This document shows, one piece after another, positions 43,627 through 50,527 of a DNA stretch of 64,000 nt (its first letter is position 1; each line of letters opens with the position of its first letter). Location: assembly GCA_900548365.1 (NCBI GenBank), contig URKM01000001.1, positions 62,001-126,000 of the forward strand, given 5' to 3'. Under the pieces are notes generated by a model. That model was not told where the DNA came from. It saw nothing but the letters and a program-made list of their open reading frames with translations, and made no database searches. The stretch comes from an uncultured Collinsella sp. GTDB taxonomy: Bacteria > Actinomycetota > Coriobacteriia > Coriobacteriales > Coriobacteriaceae. The translations under genes and the position numbers were made by a program.

Positions 43627-44127
43627 CTACCAGGCACCGTTCTGGGACTGGTTGGCGCCCTCGTTGAGCTGGGCGCGGCAACGGGCCACGGTGGAGGTGA
43701 GGCTCTTGAGGTTTTCCTCGAGGTGCGTGAACACCTGCTCGGCGTAATCTTCGGCGGCGTAGCGCGTCTCGCGCTCGTACTGCTGGGCGCGGTCGCGAAT
43801 ATCATCGGCCTGCTGCTGGGCCAAACGGACGATCTCCTGCTCGCCGGCGATCGTGAGCGCCTGCTGCTGCGCGTCGGCGATGATGGAATCGGCCTGGGCG
43901 ACGGCGGAGCCGAGCAGCTCGTCGCGCTCGCGCAGGATGCGACGGGACTTCTGCCACTCCTCGGGATAGCTCATGCGAATTTCCTCGAGAATGTTGAAGA
44001 AGACCTCGGTCTCGATCACTTTGAACTGCGCGCCCTTGCCGAAAGGCGGCTTGGCCTCCTCGATGATGCCCTCAAGCTCATCGACCAAGCTCTCAATCCT
44101 CTCGCCAGGAAGATACTCGCCCGGCAT
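43627..44127 (-). CDS. Coiled-coil protein of unknown function
   Basis: This 166-residue protein starts at the ATG at 44127 (AAAGGAG upstream). The N-terminal 20 residues are MPGEYLPGERIESLVDEL-like. The middle and C-terminal parts are a long Ala/Gln/Glu-rich helix (QADSIIADAQQQALTIAGEQEIVRLAQQQADDIRDRAQ) resembling F0-b or DivIVA-type coiled coils. No transmembrane segment is seen. I do not recognise a specific family, and a DivIVA-like scaffolding role is only a guess. It sits between coaD and yceD in a core operon. Confidence 0.75.
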   Translation of the reverse strand: MPGEYLPGERIESLVDELEGIIEEAKPPFGKGAQFKVIETEVFFNILEEIRMSYPEEWQKSRRILRERDELLGSAVAQADSIIADAQQQALTIAGEQEIVRLAQQQADDIRDRAQQYERETRYAAEDYAEQVFTHLEENLKSLTSTVARCRAQLNEGANQSQNGAW

Positions 44128-44186
44128 CCGATCTCCTTTCAACGGTTGCATGTCAACGGATAATGGTACCACATGCTGCACGAATC

Positions 44187-44687
44187 TTACTTAAAGCGCT
44201 CTTTCAGCGCGGTAACTACGCATGCCGGCACGAACTCCGACACATCGCCTCCAAACGAGGCTATCTGGCGAACGACGGACGATGACAGGTAGCCGTATTG
44301 CGGCGAGCTCATCACGAAGATGGACTCGAGCTCGGCGTCGAGTCGGTAGTTCAAATCCGCCTGCTGCAGCTCATACTCGAAATCCGTCATCGCGCGCAGC
44401 CCCTTGACGACCGCGCCCGCATCGACCTGGCGGGCGAAGTCGACGAGCAGGCCCGTAAAGGGTTCCACCGACACGTTCTCGAGCCCCCCGAGCGCCCTCT
44501 TCGCCAGATCGACCCGCTCATCGAGCGTGAATACGGTCCCGACGCCGTTTTTTCCCAGGGATTCCGCGACCGCGACGGTCACCTTCGGAAACAGGCGGCT
44601 CGCCCGGCGCACCACGTCGATATGGCCGAACGTGACGGGATCGAAGGTTCCCGGAACCAGCGCGTGCTCGATCCTATTCACGGGCAT
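44187..44687 (-). CDS. coaD: Phosphopantetheine adenylyltransferase
   Basis: This 166-residue protein starts at the ATG at 44687, which overlaps the end of rsmD by 14 bases. The nucleotidyltransferase motif is GTFDPVTFGHID (T/HxGH), and the C-terminal signature is SSSVVRQIASFGGDVS. It catalyses the penultimate step of coenzyme A synthesis. The rsmD-coaD adjacency is conserved in most bacteria. Confidence 0.95.
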   Translation of the reverse strand: MPVNRIEHALVPGTFDPVTFGHIDVVRRASRLFPKVTVAVAESLGKNGVGTVFTLDERVDLAKRALGGLENVSVEPFTGLLVDFARQVDAGAVVKGLRAMTDFEYELQQADLNYRLDAELESIFVMSSPQYGYLSSSVVRQIASFGGDVSEFVPACVVTALKERFK

Positions 44688-45312
44688 CACCCGGATCCGC
44701 GAGGTCGCCGGACGGCTCCCCGTCCCCTTCGCTCGCCTCGGACCGCAATCGGAGCAGCTGCACGGAGGTGCTGCCGTAGCGCTTGTCCCGCAGCTCGATG
44801 AAGCCCGCAGCCTCGACGCCGGCGGAAGTGCGCGCATGCTCGTACAACGCGATCGCGCCGTCGCACAGCATACCGTGCGCCGCGAGGTTCTCGAGCAGAG
44901 ATGCGACGGTCTGAGCCGGGAAGGCGTAGGGCGGGTCGAGGATGACGACGTCGAACGGCGCTCCCGCCACGCGACCGCGCTGGGCGGCCAGAAGCACGTC
45001 GCCCGTCGTGACCGAGGCGCGCGCGACAGGGCACGAAAGCGCCTGGAGATTGCTTTTGACCAGGGACGCCGCCATGCGGTCGAGATCGAAGAAGGCGGCA
45101 TGGGCGGCGCCGCGGGACAGCATCTCGATACCCATGGCGCCCGACCCCGCGAAGGCATCCAGGACGCGCGAACCCTCGATGCCGTCGTCGAGCGCGGCGT
45201 CGATCATGGAGGCGCATGCCTCGCGCACGCGATCCGTCGTCGGACGCGTGGTCTCCCTACCCTTTGGTTCGGCGAGCTTGCGCCCGCGCCAATCGCCGGC
45301 AATGATTCTCAT
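44674..45312 (-). CDS. rsmD: 16S rRNA (guanine966-N2)-methyltransferase
   Basis: This 212-residue protein starts at the ATG at 45312, whose ATGA overlaps the recG stop. It begins MRIIAGDWRGRKLAEP, typical of RsmD. SAM-binding VLDAFAGSGAMGIEMLSRGA and the catalytic VILDPPY motif are intact. It modifies G966 of 16S rRNA. Tight coupling to recG and coaD puts all three in one transcript. The C terminus carries an extra acidic tail of about 20 residues. Confidence 0.94.
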   Translation of the reverse strand: MRIIAGDWRGRKLAEPKGRETTRPTTDRVREACASMIDAALDDGIEGSRVLDAFAGSGAMGIEMLSRGAAHAAFFDLDRMAASLVKSNLQALSCPVARASVTTGDVLLAAQRGRVAGAPFDVVILDPPYAFPAQTVASLLENLAAHGMLCDGAIALYEHARTSAGVEAAGFIELRDKRYGSTSVQLLRLRSEASEGDGEPSGDLADPGDARE

Positions 45313-47489
45313 CCGCCGCTGACCTCCTTGAAAACATCTCCGTATCGATCGACGACCTCGTAGCGCAGGGGCAGGGTCGCGACGGTATCGAGCCGCGGCG
45401 CATGCCGAAGCAGCTCGCAAGCATCCTCGTGGGCCGCCTCGACCAGGTCGGCGTCCTCATCAAGATCGATGAAGCGCAGGCTCACCCCGCCGTGCTGCCG
45501 CAATCCGAGGATTTCACCCTCGTGGCGAAGTCTCAGGTCGAGCTCCGCCAGCGAAAAGCCATCGGAGGTCGATTCGAGCGCGGCAAGCCGGTCGAGCGCC
45601 GCGTTCTTGCGGGACCGTGATCGCTTCAGAGCGCTCATAACATAGCACGAGCCAGAAAGCTTACCACGACCGACGCGGCCGCGGAGCTGATGAAGGGTCG
45701 CCAAGCCAAAACGCTCGCCATTCTCCACGACCATGACCGTTGCGTTGGGGACATCGACCCCGACCTCGACCACGGTCGTCGAGACCAGGATGTCCACGGC
45801 GCCCGCTCGAAAGGCCTCGATGACCCGATCCTTCTCCTTAGCCGTCATGCGCCCGTGTAGGATATCCACCACGCGGTCGGAAAACATATGGGAGAGTACC
45901 TCGGCATCGCGTTCGACGGAATGGAGCGGGGTCTCGACGCGATGGCCGCGGCCGTCGTCCCGCTCGAGCCCCGGAACCTCTTCCAGGTCCTCCCCCGCCT
46001 CTCCTTCCGCTACAAGCGGGCAGATGACGTATGCCTGCTCCCCGCGCTCGAGCGCGGAGCGAACGGCACCCCATGCGATATCGCGATTCGCATCGTCGAG
46101 CACCCGCGTGGTCACGCCCGCCCCCTCCACGGGGCGGGAGCGGATGATGCTCGTATCGAGGTCCCCGTATACGGACAAGGCGAGCGTGCGCGGGATGGGC
46201 GTCGCGGTCATGACGAGGAGGTCGGCACCCGGGCCCTTCGCGCGCAGCACGTTGCGCTGGCCGACGCCGAACCGATGCTGCTCGTCGATGACGACGAGGG
46301 AGAGGCGGGCGAAGTCGACATCATCCCCCAAGACGGCATGCGTACCGAAGAGCACGTCGATGGACCCGGCCCGCAAGCCCTCGTAGATACGGGCGCGCTC
46401 GGCATGGTTCGTCGATCCCGTGAGCAGCGCCCAGCGAATGCCGGCGGCTTCGAGCAAGGGACCGCATTTCACGGCGTATTGCTGGGCGAGGACGCCGGTA
46501 GGGGCCATGACGCACGCCTGCGCGCCCGAGTCGGCGGACAGCGCGAGCGCGACGCTGGCAACGGCCGTCTTGCCGGTTCCCACATCTCCTAAGAGCAGGC
46601 GGTTCATCACCCGGGCGGGGTCGAGCATATCGCGCTCGATGTCGGCCACAGCCGCACGCTGCTCGTCGGACAGCTTGAACGGAAGCGCATCGAGCAAGGC
46701 GGCGGTGCGCGGCCCGCGGACATGGCCGATGGGCGCGACGTCGAGCAGGTTGGCATCATTGCGCAGCCGTAGAGCAAGTTGCAAGTAGAACACCTCGTCA
46801 TAAGCCAGGCGCCTGCGAGCGAGGCGCACCTGGCCCAAGGAGGAGGGGAAATGGATCTGCCGCAGGGCGCGCGAGCGGCTCATGAGCCTTCGCCGCGCGC
46901 GCAGGTCCGCTGGCAGGGCATCGCAGAAATCGCCGGCGAGCTCCAGCGCCCCGGACACGATGCGGCGCATCCATGCCGGGCTGATGCCCTCGCGCACGGG
47001 ATGGACGGGTAGGATGATGCCCCCCTGGACGCCGGCATCCAGCTTCTCGAAGTGGGGCGACGCCATCTGCTTGAAACCGTAGGCGAACTCGACCTTTCCC
47101 ATAACGGCCAGGCGATCCCCCTTGACCAGCTGCTGGGCGAGCCATGGCTGCTTGAAGAAGGCGAGGGACATCACGCCCGTGGGGTCGATGAGCGAGACCT
47201 CCGTGACCACCAGATTGGGACGAGGGCGCTTCTGCACGACGCGATCGATGGTCGCGACCACGGTGCAGACCGCGCCGATAGGAGCCTGCTCGATGGAGAG
47301 CGCATGGCTGAAATCGAGGTAACGCCGCGGAACATGGTAAAGGAGGTCCCCCGCCCGCTCGATACCGAGCCGACGGAGGGCCTCCTCGCGCGATGCGGAA
47401 ACGAATTTGAGCCGCGACACGTCATCGCCGAGCGATGCGGTACGCGCAAGCCGCGCGGAAACCTCGGAAACCTGAATGCCGCGCGACAT
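45309..47489 (-). CDS. recG: ATP-dependent DNA helicase RecG
   Basis: This 726-residue protein has the wedge OB-domain N terminus (about 65-165), then superfamily 2 motifs: Walker A GDVGTGKTAVA, DEQHR-type motif II VVIDEQHRFGVGQR, TATPIPRT, and the late STTVVEVGVDVPNATVMVVENGERFGLATLHQLRGRVGRG block. It remodels stalled replication forks. Its stop overlaps the rsmD start. Upstream is the DhaL-type kinase gene (12 bases). Confidence 0.97.
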   Translation of the reverse strand: MSRGIQVSEVSARLARTASLGDDVSRLKFVSASREEALRRLGIERAGDLLYHVPRRYLDFSHALSIEQAPIGAVCTVVATIDRVVQKRPRPNLVVTEVSLIDPTGVMSLAFFKQPWLAQQLVKGDRLAVMGKVEFAYGFKQMASPHFEKLDAGVQGGIILPVHPVREGISPAWMRRIVSGALELAGDFCDALPADLRARRRLMSRSRALRQIHFPSSLGQVRLARRRLAYDEVFYLQLALRLRNDANLLDVAPIGHVRGPRTAALLDALPFKLSDEQRAAVADIERDMLDPARVMNRLLLGDVGTGKTAVASVALALSADSGAQACVMAPTGVLAQQYAVKCGPLLEAAGIRWALLTGSTNHAERARIYEGLRAGSIDVLFGTHAVLGDDVDFARLSLVVIDEQHRFGVGQRNVLRAKGPGADLLVMTATPIPRTLALSVYGDLDTSIIRSRPVEGAGVTTRVLDDANRDIAWGAVRSALERGEQAYVICPLVAEGEAGEDLEEVPGLERDDGRGHRVETPLHSVERDAEVLSHMFSDRVVDILHGRMTAKEKDRVIEAFRAGAVDILVSTTVVEVGVDVPNATVMVVENGERFGLATLHQLRGRVGRGKLSGSCYVMSALKRSRSRKNAALDRLAALESTSDGFSLAELDLRLRHEGEILGLRQHGGVSLRFIDLDEDADLVEAAHEDACELLRHAPRLDTVATLPLRYEVVDRYGDVFKEVSGG

Positions 47490-47501
47490 CGTTGACGCGC
47501 C

Positions 47502-49166
47502 CTATTCGATGGAGAAGATCACGGGATACAGGGGCTGCTCACCACGATGGGCGTCGATCTCGAGATCGGGCTGAGCCTCCTCGATAGCGTCGAGGATGTC
47601 CTGGAAGGCCTCGTCGTCGAGCTCCTCGCCGGCAAGAATGGTGAGGGAATCACCCTCCTCCTCGTCCATCATGCGATTGATGCAATCGATGGTGACCTGC
47701 TTGACGTCGGAACCCACGATATCGATGGAGCCGCCGATGATGCCCATGACGTCGCCGTTGTGGATGGGGGTTCCGTCGGAAGCGGAGCTATCGCGCACCG
47801 CGCGCGTGACCTCGCCATCGCGCACCTCGACGAACGCCTCGCTCATCGCCTCGACGACGTCATCGAGGGCGGCGTCGGGCATGACCGCGAACAAGGCGGA
47901 AAACGCCTGCGGTACGGTCTTGGTGGGGATGACGACGACGCGCTTATCCTGGCACGCCGAAGCAGCGGCCTCGGCGGCCATGCGGATATTGCCGTTGTTG
48001 GGCAGAATGATGACCGCCTCCGCGCTGACCTTCGCCACCGCCTCGAGCAGATCCGCGGTCGAGGGGTTCATGGTCTGGCCGCCCGAGACCACAACGTCGA
48101 CGCCGAGGGACTTCAAGATATCCGCTTCACCCGAACCGGCGGCGACGGCGACGAAACCGAGGGGCTTGGCAGGCTCCTGAGCGGCATCCTGGTCCGCATG
48201 GATCTTCGCCGTGCGCTGGGCGGCCTCGATGTCCATGTTATGGATGAAGACCTCGTAAACCTGGCCGAACTGGAGCATATGCTCGAGAACGAGGTTCGGC
48301 GTATTGGAGTGGACATGGATCTTGTAATCGGGATAGGCGCCGACGAGCAGCTCGCAATCGCCCATCGATGCCAGGAACTGTAAGGCCTTGTCCTCGTCGA
48401 AGCGCTTCTCGGCCTTGAAGAGGAACTCGTTGCAGTAGCGGTACTCGGAGCCCTCCCAGTCGTCGTTCGCCTCGATCTCGACACGGCCGAGAGCGCCCGC
48501 CTTGGCGGAATCGGCGTCCGCATCGAAGGTCGCGGAGAAATTCTCGACGGCGCTCGCGCGACCGAGGGCGGCGGCGACGAAGTTTTCAAGGAAGATCGCG
48601 AATCCGAAGGCGCCGGAGTCGACGACGCCGTTCTCCTTGAGAACGGGCAGCAGGTCGGGCGTGCGCGCGACGGACTGATAGGCCTCGACGACGATGGCAT
48701 CGAGGGCCTCCTCGGCAGTCATGCGCTTCTTCTCGCATTCATCGGCCTTGGTGGAGATATCGCGCAGGACGGTGAGGATGGTTCCCTCGACCGGCTTGCG
48801 GACGGCCTGGAACGCGACCTTGACCGCGCGGCGCAGCGCCACGGCGATATCGGAGGAGGTGGCGGGCTCGGTCGCGCTGACCAAGCCTTCTGCGACGCCG
48901 CGGAGGATCTGCGACGTGATGACACCGGAATTGCCGCGGGCGCCCATGAGGGAGCCGTGCGTGATAGCGGCCGCGATGGCCTCCATGTCGGCATCGACGG
49001 GCAGAGCGGCCAGCTCCTTCACGACCGACTGGAGGGTGAGGGACATGTTCGTGCCCGTGTCGCCATCGGGCACGGGGAACACGTTGAGCTTGTTGATTTC
49101 TTCAGCCTTCTCCGCAACCGCGCCGGCGGCGATGGGAAAACAGGTGCGAACGGTCTTTGCAATCAT
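47502..49166 (-). CDS. DAK2/DhaL domain protein (YloV/FakA-like)
   Basis: This 554-residue protein has an N-terminal DhaL kinase domain with the ADP/Mg-binding motif PVPDGDTGTNM (about 31-41) and GSLMGARGNSGVI (about 71-83). A second YloV domain follows, and the C-terminal third resembles the DegV-like part of FakA. Members of this family phosphorylate fatty acids with a FakB partner. No FakB/DegV gene is in this window. It stands between Asp23 (at 49199) and recG, a conserved neighbourhood in Gram-positive bacteria. Confidence 0.92.
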   Translation of the reverse strand: MIAKTVRTCFPIAAGAVAEKAEEINKLNVFPVPDGDTGTNMSLTLQSVVKELAALPVDADMEAIAAAITHGSLMGARGNSGVITSQILRGVAEGLVSATEPATSSDIAVALRRAVKVAFQAVRKPVEGTILTVLRDISTKADECEKKRMTAEEALDAIVVEAYQSVARTPDLLPVLKENGVVDSGAFGFAIFLENFVAAALGRASAVENFSATFDADADSAKAGALGRVEIEANDDWEGSEYRYCNEFLFKAEKRFDEDKALQFLASMGDCELLVGAYPDYKIHVHSNTPNLVLEHMLQFGQVYEVFIHNMDIEAAQRTAKIHADQDAAQEPAKPLGFVAVAAGSGEADILKSLGVDVVVSGGQTMNPSTADLLEAVAKVSAEAVIILPNNGNIRMAAEAAASACQDKRVVVIPTKTVPQAFSALFAVMPDAALDDVVEAMSEAFVEVRDGEVTRAVRDSSASDGTPIHNGDVMGIIGGSIDIVGSDVKQVTIDCINRMMDEEEGDSLTILAGEELDDEAFQDILDAIEEAQPDLEIDAHRGEQPLYPVIFSIE

Positions 49167-49198
49167 TAGACGTGCGTCTCCATCTCGAATCTAACCGC

Positions 49199-49552
49199 TT
49201 AAGCGCGGGACTTCATGCCATCGATATGGATGGCGATCTTCAGGCGTGCGGGGTCGATCTGCGCGATCTCCTGCAGCGTGAACGTAACGGAACTCGCGAG
49301 GTTTTGGCTCACGGACTTCATGTTGACGCCGGCTTCGATCACGACGTGAAGGTCGACCGCGAGGCCGTCCTCGGACGTGGAGACCAAGACGCCCTTGCGC
49401 AGGCGCTGGCCCGAAGAGAGGCGGACGCTCTCAGCGCCCTGGAGCTGCTCCGCCATGCCAACAACGCCATAGCAGGACATGGCGGCATAACCCGCGATGT
49501 CAGCGATCACATCGTTCGAAACGCTCAAAGCGCCCTTGATAGTCTCAGACAT
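49199..49552 (-). CDS. Asp23/Gls24 family protein (paralogue)
   Basis: This 117-residue Asp23/DUF322 protein starts KGALSVSNDVIADIAGYAAMSCYGVVGMA and ends in IAIHIDGMKSR. It is a paralogue of the protein at 67-426 but clearly diverged from it. The gene lies 32 bases upstream of the DhaL-type kinase gene, the arrangement found with YloU-YloV. It is the first gene of the run to recG, rsmD and coaD. The role is probably in envelope homeostasis; the mechanism is unknown. Confidence 0.87.
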   Translation of the reverse strand: MSETIKGALSVSNDVIADIAGYAAMSCYGVVGMAEQLQGAESVRLSSGQRLRKGVLVSTSEDGLAVDLHVVIEAGVNMKSVSQNLASSVTFTLQEIAQIDPARLKIAIHIDGMKSRA

Positions 49553-49726
49553 GTATCTCCTTCCGCGACGGGCTTCATGCCGCGCCAGTTCATGGGAAAT
49601 ATCTTACTTATGGTACTACGGCGCACCGTCGTTCAACGGCGAAAACAGGGTCTCTACACGGACCGAAAACGATTCGGGGTCGTTACTGGTCGAATGTCTC
49701 CATACGCAGCGCTCTTCATCATCCGA

Positions 49727-49820
49727 GCGGGAAGCAGCTTGCAAGATGCATCCGTTCAGCAGACAGCGCGCGCCCTCGGGCCTGATGCGTGCGGGAAACA
49801 GCTTGCAAGATGCATCCGTT
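49727..49820. repeat. Pair of 30-base direct repeats, 64 bases apart
   Basis: Copies at 49727-49756 and 49791-49820 differ at one position. Each contains the palindromes CTTGCAAG and ATGCAT. The flanks are also related (GATGCGTGCGGG and similar), so the underlying unit is about 64 bases. Copy number elsewhere in the genome is not known. Confidence 0.75.
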
Positions 49821-50010
49821 GGGATGGACCACGGCCCCTGATGCGCGCCGCGAATCGAAACGAAGCACCTGGCGATCGGGCGCTGCAGAACCAGCGCCCC
49901 CGTTGCCCGAAAAGGATCTCCAGCGGTCCAGCCGCCGAGGAATCGGCCGAGCACTTCCCCACCGACCCTCGTGTCCGCCCGAAACTTTTTTCAGATTCCA
50001 AAAATATCCC

Positions 50011-50038
50011 TTGTGCATCCGGAACCGGTGTGTATAAT
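50011..50038 (+). promoter_or_regulatory. Promoter of the first tRNA-Asn gene
   Basis: TTGTGC (50011-50016) and a perfect TATAAT (50033-50038) are separated by 16 bases, about 28 bases before the mature tRNA 5' end. Confidence 0.75.
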
Positions 50039-50065
50039 TTTCTTTGTTGCGCAAGCGACTGTCAT

Positions 50066-50140
50066 TCCTCGATAGCTCAATGGTAGAGCCCGCGGCTGTT
50101 AACCGCGTTGTTGTAGGTTCGAGTCCTACTCGAGGAGCCA
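50066..50140 (+). tRNA. tRNA-Asn (GTT)
   Basis: A 75-base cloverleaf with encoded CCA. The acceptor stem is TCCTCGA with TCGAGGA, the D-arm GCTC...GAGC, the anticodon stem CGCGG/CCGCG, with loop CTGTTAA (anticodon GTT), and the T-arm GTAGG/CCTAC. The discriminator is G. An essentially identical copy lies 208 bases downstream. Confidence 0.97.
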
Positions 50141-50149
50141 GAATCTTCA

Positions 50150-50179
50150 CCCCGTCTGCATTTGCCGGCGGGGTTTTTT
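50150..50179 (+). terminator. Terminator of the first tRNA-Asn
   Basis: A seven-base stem (CCCCG.. with ..CGGGG, one wobble) is followed by six T residues, 10 bases after the tRNA 3' end. Confidence 0.85.
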
Positions 50180-50217
50180 CATCGGATTCATCGGCGCGAT
50201 TTTTATTAAATTCATCC

Positions 50218-50245
50218 TTGCAATCGCCGTGACACCAGGTATACT
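50218..50245 (+). promoter_or_regulatory. Promoter of the second tRNA-Asn gene
   Basis: TTGCAA (50218-50223) and TATACT (50240-50245) are separated by 16 bases, about 28 bases before the tRNA, the same geometry as the first copy. Confidence 0.75.
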
Positions 50246-50273
50246 AAATTTCGTTGCTTAGCCGCAACCGAAT

Positions 50274-50348
50274 TCCTCGATAGCTCAATGGTAGAGCCCG
50301 CGGCTGTTAACCGCGTTGTTGTAGGTTCGAGTCCTACTCGAGGAGCCA
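50274..50348 (+). tRNA. tRNA-Asn (GTT), second copy
   Basis: This 75-base gene is identical in sequence to the copy at 50066-50140 by direct comparison, with the same GTT anticodon and encoded CCA. It has its own promoter and terminator, so it is an independent transcription unit rather than part of a polycistron. Confidence 0.97.
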
Positions 50349-50357
50349 GATTTGAAT

Positions 50358-50389
50358 ATCCCTGTCAGCTTGCTGGCAGGGATTTTTTT
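50358..50389 (+). terminator. Terminator of the second tRNA-Asn
   Basis: An 11-base stem with one bulge or mismatch (ATCCCTGTCAG with CTGGCAGGGAT) is followed by seven T residues. Confidence 0.85.
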
Positions 50390-50527
50390 GTTAGTTAGCG
50401 AACCCTTGCATTGCACTCCCCCTCTTTCCCCGCCTCCAAGTCTAATCAGCATCCTGAAATGCAAAAAGGGATGAGACGCTCTCGCCATCCCATCCCTTTG
50501 CTCTATCACGCAAGGTCTCACCGAAGC

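Larger units (their letters stand above)
49553..50065. other. Gene-free region before the tRNA-Asn genes
   Basis: I see no credible gene in these 513 bases. It holds the promoter area of the Asp23 gene at its left end, a pair of near-identical 30-base direct repeats (49727-49756 and 49791-49820), a perfect eight-base hairpin (49878-49885 with 49892-49899), and the promoter of the first tRNA-Asn at its right end. Open frames crossing it have no homology I recognise. Confidence 0.6.

Noticed and set aside
49727..49820. Possible CRISPR array
   Set aside because: Only two repeat copies, and the spacer itself shares similarity with flanks; no cas genes in the window.
49616..50001. Short minus-strand open frames across the gap before the tRNA genes
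   Set aside because: They run through the direct repeats, share no known domain and have no ribosome-binding sites; treated as non-coding.
50066..50348. Possible prophage or integrative-element att site at tRNA-Asn
   Set aside because: No integrase gene and no extra copy of the tRNA 3' end were found in the window; the second tRNA is complete.
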